Made by a program: the position numbers and the translations under genes. 64,000 bases of DNA from Phoenix dactylifera. Taxonomy: Eukaryota; Streptophyta; Magnoliopsida; Arecales; Arecaceae. Position 1 is the first letter of the stretch. Each line of letters opens with the position of its first letter. This document shows, piece by piece, positions 36,500 to 48,766 of the stretch. The stretch is taken from contig NC_052400.1 of assembly GCF_009389715.1 (NCBI RefSeq), positions 20,677,674 to 20,741,673 on the forward strand, written 5' to 3'. The notes below the pieces were generated by a model. It saw only the letters and a list, made by a program, of their open reading frames with translations, did no database searches and was not told the DNA's origin.

Positions 36500-38881
36500 C
36501 GTGATTTGTGGTCCCCCGAAAATATTTCTGAGGGGGCGGGAGGGTCTGTTTGAATGGTTAGGCCGAAAGAAATTTAAAACTCAGTACGATTCTAGCCGAT
36601 CCGCACCAAAATATTATTTGTATACATTTATAGATATAAATTTAATTTAGTTTATAATTTTATTATTTATATTCGTCTAATTTATAAATTTATAAACTTG
36701 ACAGGGCAATAGGGTCATTTACACGAAGTTGAAGTTGTTGAAGCCGACAGAGGAAGAGGAATTAGATGTGTTTTTTATCATTCACAAGCAGATAATTTTT
36801 TTTAGTGTAACCGCCGCAAAACATATCCTATCATTATATTGGACGCTTTTATCTTAAATGCAAAATCTAGTAAATAAATAAATAAATAATTTTGGTGTGT
36901 GTTAGTATGAGCCACATCTAGATGGATCAAGTCAAAAAGAGCTGCTGACTAGGCGGCCATTTGTTGCTGATTATAACAGGTCCGAGTTGTGGAAAACTTT
37001 ATTTGCATGCAAGTGAGTGTACCTATTCAAGAGTTATTGTGAGGTAGTTGATTAAAAAAACAAAAAAGAGGAGGATGAAGGTAAAGGGAACACAAGGCCA
37101 TCGTTCCATTTAGTGGTGGAGGTCATGAAAACTAAGGAGCAAGCACCGGAAGACTTGTACGGGAGATGGTTGGCGACGTAGAGAGTTCAGGCATACAGAG
37201 GTGGAAGAAAGGAGGAAGGTGAGTAAAGCTAAAAGGAAGCTAAGGAACTTGGTAATTGAATTCCGACTTGAGCGAACCGCGTGAACTCTATTTTAGATCG
37301 AACGAGTTGTAAATCCAAGCCAGAGGAGTCGGTAAGAATTGAGTCAAGATTCTCTGCAATACAAATTTTAAACTGTAGAGTGCTGTACAAATCTGGATTA
37401 TTGCCATGTCATCTATTTCGAAGATGGATGGTTGTGACTCATCTTGGAAATAGAGAGTTGTGATGGATAACAAACACGAATGATGATATACCACAGCTGT
37501 CCATCTCCGAGATGGATGATGTGGCAGCTATATAGGGAGCAGTAGCAAGATGGGGATAATACTAAGAGTCTCGATTTGAGTTGTGCCTTCAGAGTCTCGC
37601 TTTCAAAATGTTAGTACCTACGAAGGATAGCAACAAAGGTGGAATGCCAATCAAGGACTCTAGAACCTCAGGATGAGATGATGGCACTGGATGAGTTCAC
37701 CTGCCCAAGGAGCACAGTGCAGGCCGAAGAGGGATATCCATACTCAAATCCAGTGATCCCTCCGTCTCTGTGCATGCTGCTTCGTACTTAGACTGATCCA
37801 CCAGCCCAGCAGTGGGGCTGGTCCAACTCATTTTGTGCATGCTGCTTCGTGGTTAGACTGGTCCACCAGCTCAACCGGCGGACCTGGTCTAACTCACCGA
37901 GATAAGAGGAACCGTCCTCCAAAGTCCAAGTCTGGGACTAAAAGATACGAGATCGAGCCTTGTCTGCACACAAAGTCCATATGGCCCCGTATGCATAAAG
38001 CCTAAAACGCCTTGTCTCAAGGAGACTACCTCTGCAAAGAAACCCGCCTTACCTTTGCCATGAAGAGAAATCCGAGGCCCTGGTTCATAGCGATTACTAA
38101 TAATTAAAAGGCTTACTAAATAGTTATATTAAATTATTTCAACAATCACAATTAAAATAGTCAAGAACCTGAAAAGAAGAGGTGCAGGTGAATAAGATAT
38201 GGCATATTCAACACAAGTGCCATGATATCAATGGTCCTAGACTAGCTAATTCTACATCTTCGCCAATTCAACATCTACATCTAAAGAACAATAACAATCC
38301 TTCGGACCACCTAAACCAGAAGAACTTGTGCTTTGTATTTCCCGGAGACTGGATAGACCTTCATCTAAATAAGCAACTAGAGACACTAGATTTCCAAATC
38401 AATGCACATCATCCAAAACTGCCATCCATTGTATGCACGACCAAAAATAAGTTCCAAGGATTGCCGCAATTTAAAAACAGCAGATGCATTATATAAAGTG
38501 CATAACAAAAAATCAGGAGGGCCTAATAGAAAGCCCCAAACCAATATATAGATAAAGCATCAACTTAAATATCATGTAATTATAATGCGTAAACCTTCCT
38601 GCTGTAAAACTTAGCATCAGCCCAAGTTTCATCAAGACAAGCAGATCCGAAATGACTCCTTTAAGGTCTCCAAGACAAAACACAAACTAAGCTGCTACAA
38701 AATTTGCAAAGATGAGGCGAACAATTATTAGCTTTTGGTCGCCATCATTGCAAATGAACCCAACACCACTCAAAGGTCTTTGCTAATCATGCCACTAAAA
38801 ATAGTCAGACAACTTTGACGAGATTATTAATAAACCTGACAGAACATATAGATTAAATATGAAGTTCAACAACAAAACTCA
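36500..38881. other. Spacer between the unrecognised gene and eIF4A
   Basis: No gene is seen. The part next to 38881 is the 3' untranslated region of eIF4A on the minus strand. A pair of 65-bp direct repeats lies at 37770-37899. Confidence 0.45.
37770..37899. repeat. Two tandem copies of a 65-bp repeat
   Basis: Both units start GTGCATGCTGCTTCGT and continue through a TTAGACTG block, TCCACCAGC and a CTGGTC block to AACTCA. A third, dispersed copy starts at 47371 (GTGCATGTTGGTCCACGG). The tandem pair differs at about a quarter of positions. Confidence 0.6.
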
Positions 38882-41800
38882 TCAGAGGAGGTCGGCGACA
38901 TTGGATGGCAGCTCCTCAACCAGGACATTGTAGAACCTCTGAATGTCAGACAGCATTCTTTCATCTTCCCGAGTGACAAAGTTGATAGCAACACCCTTCC
39001 TTCCAAAACGTCCGCTTCGTCCAATACGATGGAGATAGTTCTCCGGTTGGGTTGGCAGATCATAATTTATGACCAGGGACACCTGCTGGACATCAATACC
39101 ACGAGCCAGGAGATCAGTGGTGATAAGTACACGAGAAGAACCAGAACGGAACTCCCGCATGATAATATCCCTAGTGTTCTGATCCATGTCACCATGGGTA
39201 GCTGAGACTGTGTGATCCCTGCTCCTCATCTTGTCTGTAAGCCAGTCCACCTTGCGCCGGGTGTTGACGAAAATCACACTCTGTGTAATGGCCAAAGTCT
39301 CATAGAGGTCACAGAGGGTCTCCAGCTTCCACTCTTCTTTCTCAACATTGACATAGAACTGCTTAATACCCTCCAAGGTAAGCTCATCTCGCTTTACAAG
39401 GATCCTCACAGGTTTGTTCATAAACTTGCGAGTAATCTCAAGAGCTTCAGGGGGCATTGTGGCAGAGAATACCCCAACCTGAATTTTTGAAGGAAGAAGC
39501 TGGAAGATGTCGTATATCTGAAGAGAGGGGAATGATTAAAACAAGAATATTAAAAGCAATCAGGACAAAAAGACAAAATATAGCAGCTAACTATATGCAT
39601 ACATCTGGATTTTTCTCTGACAACCACCCAAAAATAAATTAATAAGGCTGAGATGAGGTTGGGAGAGTTTAACTACCCAGTTTACAATGCTCTGAATATT
39701 CACAAGACAACACAGGGCTTAACGCTGGAAGAAAGAAGACCAAGTCCACAGAATTTCGAATATTAGAAAACAACAGTGATTAGACAAGAATATCACCAAC
39801 AATAGCGTGTACCAATGATCAAAACTCAAGTTTTAACATGCAATGCAAAGCTTATCATGCCTCAATAGCCACATCACAAAATGATGGATACAAGTGCCTC
39901 TGGTTATCTATCAGTGACATTTGATCTGTAAGGTTAATTAGCCTACATACCTTCCAGTCTAAAAATCATATACTCCACCAATTCAAAATTTCACAATTTT
40001 GTAAATCACTGCAAAGCTGACCATGCATGACATTGTTCTATGCAAGTGGATATTATTACGGGTGCAAACTAAGGGCCTAAGGCTGGAAAAGGCAAAGTAA
40101 CATGCCCCCATTTCAAAATCATGCCATTCAAGTCATTAAGTCAACATACCTACATATTCAGTAAACATCAGCCCATCCTTTAAAATAGATTGCAAGGTTC
40201 ATTTATGTTTTTTCGGAAATTGACACACAAACATGCATCAAACAGCACATTACTCTCTCTGAAAAAAATCACTGTAATGAATTTATCAGAAATCTGAAAT
40301 TCAGAAAAACAAGTGGTGAAGAATCATCTTATTATTCCTTCCCCCCTCTCGGTAGTTACAAAGTGTAACTGTGACATTGTGGATTGGAAAAAAAAACCCA
40401 AGATTTACTACCATTATCAACATGGCATGGCACCATACATCAACCATGTCAAATAAAGAAGAGCAAAATCTTAGGTTACTTACTATTCAGGAAATAGGAA
40501 GAAAAAAATGAAATATACTGGTACCACATAAATAGGATGATTAAAATAAACATGGGTCGTGAAACCTAATAATTTACAAATAATGTGCAATTTCAGAGAA
40601 AAAATGTTAGTAAATGTCCAAAATGCGCCATGCACGTAATAATGATGAGTATATGGTTGAGTTTCTCACTTTTTTGGGGAAATGCAGGTGAGCAAGAAGC
40701 CTTCCACATGAAAAACTTTTAATCCCCTCTCTAGTTCAAGTCCCGTAAATAAACTTTTTTATGACAAACATGTAAGTCCACCTCATAAAAGGCCTCAGAG
40801 TGCCCCACATGCTGGACTCCAGCCTTTTGCATTATATGGAGAAGAAGATGGTTATTGAAAGAAAATAAAACTTTAAGCCTTCCACGTCCACAAAAAATGC
40901 TTCAAGTCTTATGCATGAAACAATAACTTTTAAAGATTATTAATATCAAAGTAAAACTTTATTAGAAATAAAGAGCATTGTGAACTTATTAGTAAAAATA
41001 AAAGAGTGACAACTGCAAAGAAATAATTTCACTTCATACAAGTTATCTCTGTAAATCACTCTTGAATGACGAAAACATAGAGAATATCAATATCTGCATG
41101 GAAAGGGATGGTCAAAGAAGGAACCTGATCCTTGAAACCACGTGAAAGCATTTCATCTGCTTCATCCAACACAAACATCCTAATATAATCAGGGCGGAGA
41201 GACTGCCTCCTTAACATGTCAAACACACGACCTGGTGTACCCACAACAACATGAACCCCACTCGAAAGAATACGTTGATCCTCACGAACGCTAGTTCCTC
41301 CCACACAAGCATGAACTTTCACGCCAAGATAGTCACCAAGCGCTCGCATAACCTTTTCAATTTGTTGTGCTAGCTCTCTAGTTGGAGCGAGAACCAAAGC
41401 CTGGCATTCAACCAATCCATAGTCAAGCTGCTGCAGAATTCCAGAACAGAAAGTTGCAGTTTTCCCTGTCCCCGATTGTGCCTGCTGAATAACATCAAGC
41501 CCCTTGCAGAAAGGAACAATTCCTCTTTGCTGAATTGCAGAGGGCTTCTCAAAACCTAAAGAAATAGAATATTAATCAAGAAAAAGGTGTCAGCCACAAA
41601 CTATTTACATAAGTAACTGCACATTATTAACATAATAAGGGAATAGGCAATTCTACCATATGCATAAATGCCTCTCAAAAGATTTTCTTGAAGATTCATG
41701 GAATCAAAAGTGTCATAGACCTCATCATATGAGGTAAAAAACTCCTGGCCATCTTGTGTAAGCCTACAATTTGACACATGCAAATTCCAAGCTCAATAAC

Positions 41801-41940
41801 TTGCACAAAATTCCATGAAGTGAGATAGTTATTCTAAAGATGAAATACAAGGGAAAAGAAGAAACGCAGTACAGCTCATTCATCTTGGAATCAAATTGGC
41901 GAGCATCGAATTGAGATCCTTCTGGTGTCAGTCCTGCCAT
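38882..41940 (-). CDS. eIF4A: Eukaryotic initiation factor 4A (DEAD-box RNA helicase)
   Basis: Coding exons on the minus strand: 41873-41940, 41657-41763, 41125-41555 and 38882-39517, summing to 1242 bases and 413 residues, the exact family length. Every junction has GT-AG signals and compatible phase. Motifs in order: Q motif FEKPSAIQQ (60-68), motif I AQSGTGKT (84-91), PTRELA (116-121), TPGR (165-168), DEAD (189-192), SAT (220-222), ARGID in the C-terminal lobe, and HRIGRSGR (365-372). The protein ends VADLL like other plant eIF4A. It is the ATP-dependent RNA helicase of the eIF4F cap-binding complex and acts in the cytosol to unwind mRNA leaders. The start [12 protein letters not shown] matches family N termini, and an acceptor lies only a few bases before the ATG, so the leader is spliced. 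Which eIF4A paralogue is not determinable. Confidence 0.97.
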
Positions 41941-43320
41941 GTCTGCTACAAGGAAAGCATGATACAGTGACAAAATGTAATGAAGAACAAAAAACATCAT
42001 AATAAATGTTCTGTTATCGTTTGTACTATACAATGTCTTTAATCTTAATATTATATTATCTGAGAACCTTGTATCTTATCTTTGGATAATTAAAAGTCTA
42101 CCCCTATGGCTGCGTCAACAATCCGTATTGTAGAACATACGGACAAAAGACGCATGACATAATCAAATTCTAAGTTTCAGACCAAAGAAGAAGAAGCAGC
42201 TGTCAGTTGGCAAAATCCAGCCGAAAAAGTACTTGTATAATAAGAGAAACAAGGAAGTCACATCTGGAGAACACGATTGAGTCCCACAGCTTGCCAATCA
42301 CTAAGAGGTAAAGTTTGATATACTTATAAACAAACTCAGAAGTTCTATAAAGTGGATAGGCCAACCTTCTGTAACTCTTTAAAGATAAAATAGCCCAGAC
42401 AGCATTGTGACAAATCAACAAGTCATTTAAGTTATGAAATGATTGGATAATACAATAACATATATATAATAAACTAGATGCATGGTGCCAATTTTAACCA
42501 GTACCATTATTAGACAAGACCTAATATATACATCTCCTGTTGAAGGCTTTAAATACATGATGTTCGCCTCAAATGAACTTCTCTATTTGATGCATGCAAA
42601 TCAACTAACCCAGGGGCCTCAAGGCACCTTTTAATAGTCTTGCCTCAAGACATGGAGCAAGCTGAGTCTTAGATGAACCTTCTTGAAATAATACTGAGTG
42701 CTGACCAAGATTTACGCCAACAATGTTTTGACTGATCTTGGTCTAACTTGAACAGTTATTATGGATGAGAAGGTGAACAATACTTGCAATGGTAGTAAAC
42801 AAAGCATAAAGGATCTTCACGATATTGAATCACTAATAACAAAAACATAGGGAATCCAAGTTGGTGACGTTGAAAATCTTCATCGAACAAGCATACCGAC
42901 TTGAGTGTGAAATATGACAAATTAATTATCCACGGAGAAATGTCTTAAAGCTATTGGATTATAAGTACATTCTTCAAAAATTCTGAAAGAAACTCAACAA
43001 CTAAGGTAAGGCAAAGTCATTAATGGAGTGACTTCACAGATGCCAGTTACTAAATCTTGCCTGCTCTATAGTAGTGATGCTAATCTTGTGAACCTAAGAA
43101 CCACTAGAAGCACACATATTTGATCATTCCTTTCGCATATATATATAAGTGAAGGCATGGTCCACATTACGAGACAAAGGAAAAGACAACCTCAATAATG
43201 AAGTTGAGATGCACTTAAGATGAGACTTTCACAAGCTCACTCTCTATCTAAGGAAAACCCCTACATCAGGCACACAATTTATTGGTAATGCTTGTGAGGT
43301 CCCAAAAGGGTCTCCAAATC

Positions 43321-43745
43321 AAGGTCCCCCATACCGGTACCGGTCGGCGTACCGGTGGCCGGCCGGACCGGTACGGAACCGGTCCGGTCCGGTACATACC
43401 GGCTGGTACCGGTCCCGTACCGGCCGGTACGCGGTGGTTTCAAAAACCACAGCGCGCGGCGCTGTGGTTCTAAAAAAAAAAAAAAATCGTACCGGTGCGA
43501 ACCGGCCGGTTCGCACCGGTACGATGCCGGTACCGGCCGGTACCGGAACGGATAAAAAACCGGTATTTTCCGGTTTTTTATCCGAACCGGCCGGTACGGG
43601 TGCGTACCGGCCCCGAACCGGCCGGTACGGGCCCGAACCGGCCGGTACGCACCCGTACCGGCCGGTTCGGATAAAAAACCGGGAAATACCGGTTTTTTAT
43701 CCGTTCCGGTACCGGTCCACGGCCGGGCCGGTACGGCATTCCATG
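43321..43745. mobile_element. Palindromic CCGGTACCGG-rich element with 9-bp direct repeats at its ends
   Basis: About 425 bp of extremely GC-rich DNA made of nested palindromes based on ACCGGCCGGT and CCGGTACCGG. They include a symmetrical block centred near 43507 (GCGAACCGG mirrored) and two ATAAAAAACCGG-type hairpins (43553-43583 and 43671-43702). The nine bases CTCCAAATC occur at both borders (43312-43320 and 43746-43754), which fits a MULE-type target duplication. No open reading frame of known type and no clear terminal inverted repeat were found. The open frames across it are by-products of composition. Confidence 0.6.
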
Positions 43746-45556
43746 CTCCAAATCCTCCACATGGAAACCATCAAAACTCACCAAAAGTTTAGCAACTATA
43801 GAAATTTTCTTAAGGGAAACTTCATATACTAGAATGTAGTGTCTCATCATTCAGAAAATGAAATCAGTTAGTTGCCCTTATCCCTATCTACCTTTTAAAA
43901 ACTTGAAGCCAAGAAGCACAGAAGAGTGTCTTGCTCATCATTTTTGAGAAGCCAAGCTAGTTTGCGTGCATTGCCAGCAATTATCAATCCCTGAACTCCA
44001 GGTTTTCTCACCATGTCTCAATGAATCTCGTGTTTAAAAAGAAGGGAAAAAACGAAAAAATTTATAGGCATTCTTACTATGTAAGAATATATATTGTGTT
44101 TAGATGTAAGAACAAGAAAGATTGAAGGAAAAAACGTCATCTCCAAGACATGAATCTCATTGCAATTTGAGGATGACAATGAAAATAGGAGGCAAGTCTC
44201 TCCCCTTTTCAACTACAATAAACCAGGAGTTGAATAAAAACTACGAATGTACCCTGTGTGACACAGAGACAATGAATTCATTATATGAAAACCGAAAAAG
44301 TTCCAAATTGGATCCTTTATTTAAAAAAGAGGGTCATTTTTTGCAAAAAAGAAAATGAAGCAGTTTTTTTTCCTTGCAACGTCCTAAAATGAAGCACTCA
44401 AGCTTTTTCTGCAAAAAGAGAAAAATTAAATGGCTGACTTATAGCACCATAAAAAAGGCGTAGCAAAATCAGACAGGACAGAAAACATCACCCACTAACT
44501 AAAACTGGCAATTTAAACTAAGGAAAACCACAGAACTCATGCTTTTGCTATAAACAACGCAAGCATTCCCATCAAACATTACTTGCATAAAAGAATAGTG
44601 CAAGAATCAAACATGTAAAATCTTTTAACATGAACATTTTTTGAACTATGTAGTTCGAGATAACTTGCACCTTACAAAACAAAGACATAAATTGCAAGAT
44701 GATTAATAGATATTCCAAACAAAATTCACAGAAAGATGCACCATCACCTCTCTTTTTTTTTTACAACAAGGAACTAAACCTAAATACATAGTTCCTTATG
44801 TAGCAAAACTGATCAAATGAAAAACTCTGAAACAAAAGGCTCAACCAGACCTGTCTCCAGCTATTTTATACCCACGTTCTATTTTATAATTTCTCAATCT
44901 TTATTAAGTAAGAATGTCCTAATGTAAAAAAATCCTAACAATCAATTTGTCATATATATGAAGTCCACGATAAGTCCATGAATCTAACACATTTCCCTTT
45001 TGTCAGTCTCATGTTTTCTGTCTCTGCATTGGGCCCGTTAGCCCCTGTACTGCCAAAATGGTACATTATTGAACTCAGCACAACAAATAGTACCATGGTC
45101 AATATGAGGCCATGCAGAGTTCCATATTGATACTGGTATCCTGTTGGATTGATATAGTAGACCCCCATACTTAAATGAATCCAATCTTGAGCAAAAATAA
45201 ATAAGTAATAAGAATATCTTCACAACTTGTTACTTCTATTGAGAAATCAAATCAAATAATATCAATTTATAGTACTATCAAGAAAAAAAACAAACCTTTT
45301 AAAGAAAGCATATCTCAATTATTTTTGAGAAAATGTGACACTAAAAGCCAGTACAGGGTCATGATCTAGAATGCAAATCTTAAAGCTAAATTCCATCTAC
45401 TAGAAGCTTCTTTTGTCCATAATGGCACAAAAGGCTGCTAACTTTGATAAGTCTAACTAGTAACTCAATATAAAAAGTCAGATCAGTTAAATAAAGCAGA
45501 CTTCCTCATGACCTTGTCCCTTCAGCATTAAATTGATACTAAGAGTGGAGGATGGG

Positions 45557-45992
45557 TGAAACAACCTAGGATCTTAACTAAAAAGACTAACCAAATGGTG
45601 TTATTTGTATTCCTTAGCCCTACATAAGTACCCAAGTTTTTCCTAGTGCATAACTGATTTGGAATTAAAGATACGCCCACATGGGTCCTCAAATATCCCA
45701 CCCTCGGTTTAAGCTCTAGTTTTTTTGCCAGGCTAAGAGTCTAAATTTATTTAAATCCAATCACAAGCACCATCATCAGCCCATGGTAAGCCCCAATAGG
45801 CTCGTGCTGCATCGTCCCACAGTCCACATAGGCCATGGATCGAATCTGCTCTGATACCGTTTGTACCAATGCTAGATCTCACCCTAAAAAAATGACTAGA
45901 AGGTGTCATTTGTGTTTCTTGGCCTTGTCTAAATATCCAAGACCTCTACGACGCATAACCAATAGAAGCACACGCCTGCATGGGTCCTGACA
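45557..45992 (-). mobile_element. TRIM element, two-ended copy
   Basis: Direct repeats 45557-45693 and 45862-45992 flank a short internal part. On the minus strand GGTATCAGAGCAGATTCG beside the upstream repeat is a nearly intact methionine-tRNA primer-binding site. Flanks ATGGG (45552-45556) and ATGTG (45993-45997) look like an aged 5-bp target duplication. Same family and orientation as the other three copies. It lies inside the eIF4A leader intron; the copy is structurally whole and non-autonomous. Confidence 0.75.
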
Positions 45993-46740
45993 ATGTGGTA
46001 TGCTCAAAACTAATTCAGCAATTAATTAATAGCTATTCCCTCCTTCATACCTTGATTATATGACAAAGCGAACATCTCATAGCACCAAAAAGTCAAACAA
46101 AACAGGTGAATCAATTAAAGAAATTGATTATTAGTGTCACCTTGATAGAAATCCATAGAATAACACCAACTTACTTGTGCCATGGTAGAGACGGAAAAAA
46201 GTTCACTAACCCACTCACCAGTTCAACAAACCCCTCATGTCACAAGATTAAAATTCCATAATCAATAATTTCATAACCTACCTCCCTATTTTTATAATCA
46301 ATAAAATAGAAGTAGTTTATAGTTTCAGACTTTCAAATAGCTACAATAGTAGCTTTTGAATTATGTCTTTCCTTCCCTTTAACCTTTGCTGACTACTTAA
46401 AATAAAAGAAAAAAAATAAAATCTTACTTCAATCCCCAGTTCGTAGTTCGCGATCCACGAACCTTACGATCTCTTGTAAAACGCGGAGCGCATATTGGAT
46501 ATCAAATCGGCGGACAATCCACGGAACATCAATAACAACTTATCGAAAAAGGAACAAGAAACGAAAGAACTGGAAAAGAAATCTACCGAAGATCCACAAA
46601 CAAAATCCAAATAGAAATCAACCGAATCCGAACAATCAGATCAGAACGAACCCAAACAAGAAAACCGAGAACAGATCCGAAATCACAACTAAGCCAAAAA
46701 AACAAAAAGATGAAAAACAGAGACTCGGAGATCTGATTAC

Positions 46741-46935
46741 CTGCAGTTTTCCAGAGATCAGTCGGCCCTCGAAGCCGGTGAGCAGAGTATTCGAAGTCGG
46801 TCGGGAGAGAGAGAGAGCGAGCGAGCGAGAGAGACAGCACGGCTTCTACGCGACGGGAAAGGAGAGGAATTCTTTCTTTGCTTGTGGAGGGAGAGCTAGG
46901 GCTCGATAGGAGGCGAGCCTCGAGCGTGTAGGATT
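46741..46935 (-). other. Leader (5' untranslated) exon of eIF4A
   Basis: On the minus strand a GC- and CT-rich stretch with runs of TCTCTC and CGCTCGCTCG ends CTCTGGAAAACTGCAG directly before GTAATC, a good donor. The AT-rich DNA beyond 46940 would hold the promoter. Orientation, composition and the acceptor just before the eIF4A ATG support assignment to that gene. The transcription start was not resolved. Confidence 0.65.
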
Positions 46936-47842
46936 CCTCCCCCCATTAGGTCCCTAAATATCCGACTACCACTAGCGTAACAAATAACAAATACCGGGCT
47001 ACATTCACCGACTTTGCCGATAAACTACGCTTTTCTCTGGGTGCACAGTATGGACGACCATGATTTTAAGATTCAGAATAACAGAGCACTGACCTTTGAT
47101 AGAAATATAGAATCACTGCCGTGTTCAAGTCAAATATAATTGTAATTCAAAAAATGAAAATTTTAATGCGAGAGCAAAATCTGCGGCAGATCGTTAGATG
47201 GATTAGGAATGACAAATACTGTGTTCTTGAAAACAGTCCTATTAATAGTGAAATTTGTAATCAAACCAAATCCACCGTTGAACTAGTGGACTGGTCCAAC
47301 CACGAACCAAGCCACACAAATACATTTATATTGCACCATTTTTTTCTCGCCTCTTTTCTTGTCCGTCTTTGTGCATGTTGGTCCACGGTTGGACGGGTCC
47401 ACTGCTAAGCTCGCGGACCTGATCTAACTAATAATTTATTCTATTAATGGATGATTAATTTTGTGTTTAAGTTTGGCCTACTTTTTTTTTTTTTTTGGCC
47501 CAAGTTCCCTACCATAACACAAATTAGTATGATTGCAAATTGACTTCTACTTGAGTTGGCAATGCATCATCATCTATGAGTTTGGTCTTGAATTTGAGTT
47601 CTCATGATGTCGCACTATGTTGTTTTTTAATTTTTTTGGTTACAGATTTCATGCTAATATTGGCGCGAGGACGTAGAAGCAGGCATTTTGTGGTTGAATG
47701 CCAAATAGATATATGCTGGCGAGCACAGTGCGTAAGCTTGATGACTTACGTATGTGTTCATCTTGACTGAGCTTCAAGGCCTCTCGCTACACTTGTTTGT
47801 CGTTAATTAACCCATTCTCGATCTCGGTGTCAACAACCTAAG
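46936..47842. other. eIF4A promoter region and spacer
   Basis: The part next to 46936 is upstream of the eIF4A leader exon on the minus strand. The rest has no recognisable gene. A copy of the 65-bp repeat seen at 37770-37899 lies at 47371-47430. Confidence 0.4.
47371..47430. repeat. Dispersed third copy of the 65-bp repeat
   Basis: Shares the framework GTGCATG, GGACGGGTCCAC, GCGGACCTG and TCTAACT with the tandem pair at 37770-37899. The phrase TCCGTCT precedes both the first of those copies and this one, so the shared segment may extend slightly upstream. Confidence 0.5.
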
Positions 47843-48761
47843 TGTTGCTGGAAATTAGACCCGGGGGTGGCCGTCGGCTGAGGAGGAGGAGCTCCGGCGA
47901 ACACTGGTAGGCGGCGATCCGTCGGCGAGCGGCGTTCTCCGTGGAGGGCCTGCAAGAGAAAACCGGTGGCCGGGGTTTCCGGCGCCGGCCCTCCGATGCT
48001 TAAGTCAGAGGGGAGCTTAATTTTGGAGAATGAGAGAGGAGGAAGATATATTTTTTGCTGGGTTTTTCTGAGTCCAACCCCCCACTGAGAAGGAGAGGTT
48101 CCTTTTTATAGGGGGGTCGGATTACCTGTGATGTGATGGGGCGAGGTTGTCGTACGACTCAGCACGTCGCTTGAGTTGGTGCGCGACCAGATGAATTAAT
48201 GCCTTGACATCGGAGGCAAGGTCGGGATCAGAGAGTTGTCACGGCTGACCGAATGTTGCCGAGCCGATTTGCCGTGGAGGACCGAAGATCTGTAGATGAT
48301 AAGAGCTACGCGCATTAATTGTTGAGTGAGCCGAAGATATGCATTAATTTTTGAGTAAGTCGGAGATATACATTAATTGTTGAGTGAGTCGGGGGTTTGC
48401 AGAGATCATGCGCATTAAATGCTAGAGGCGGTGGCAGGGTATGGCCCCTGACTGGACTTCAGAAGGGTACAACCGCGGTAGGTGGGCGGCGAGGTCGGAC
48501 TTCCGAGGTCAAGAGCCCTGAAGCTAGACGCTTGGTGGGGTGCCAGGTCGGGCGTATTAATTGTGGAGTAAGCCACCTAAGGCGTGATCCTACGTCGGTC
48601 CGTAGGGGAAAGTACCCATAGTGGACAGTTGGTGGAGTCCGACTCCCGGGGTCGGGCGCTCTTAAGTCGGGCATCAAGTTCGGTCGCCCGAGGTCGGCCG
48701 TCATCCGGTCCCGTACTGGCAAGGTTCTCATGTACTCGGGGGAACTTGCATTCCCTCAACA
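47843..48761. mobile_element. Solo LTR with 5-bp target duplication
   Basis: The 919-bp segment starts TGTTGCTGG and ends CCCTCAACA, so the termini are the short inverted repeat TGTTG/CAACA. The five bases CTAAG occur immediately outside both ends (47838-47842 and 48762-48766). It is GC-rich relative to its surroundings and contains a TATA-like TTTTTATA near 48111-48118. No internal retrotransposon region is present, so it is a solo LTR left by recombination between the two ends of a full element. The superfamily (Ty3 or Copia) cannot be told from the LTR alone, and no partner LTR exists for dating; the perfect target duplication argues against great age. Confidence 0.8.
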
Positions 48762-48766
48762 CTAAG

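Larger units (their letters stand above)
41945..46740 (-). other. Long leader intron of eIF4A
   Basis: From a donor at 46740 (CTGCAG then GTAATC on the minus strand) to an acceptor near 41946 (TTCCTTGTAG, or the next AG three bases on). This gives a 4.8-kb intron inside the 5' untranslated region. It holds the palindromic element (43321-43745) and a TRIM (45557-45992). The rest is AT-rich with no recognisable gene. A 5'-leader intron is common in plant eIF4A and other highly expressed genes. Confidence 0.7.

Noticed and set aside
43282-43850. Several Arg/Gly/Pro-rich frames in the palindromic block
   Set aside because: They are translations of the CCGGTACCGG repeat in different frames and strands and have no protein-like pattern.
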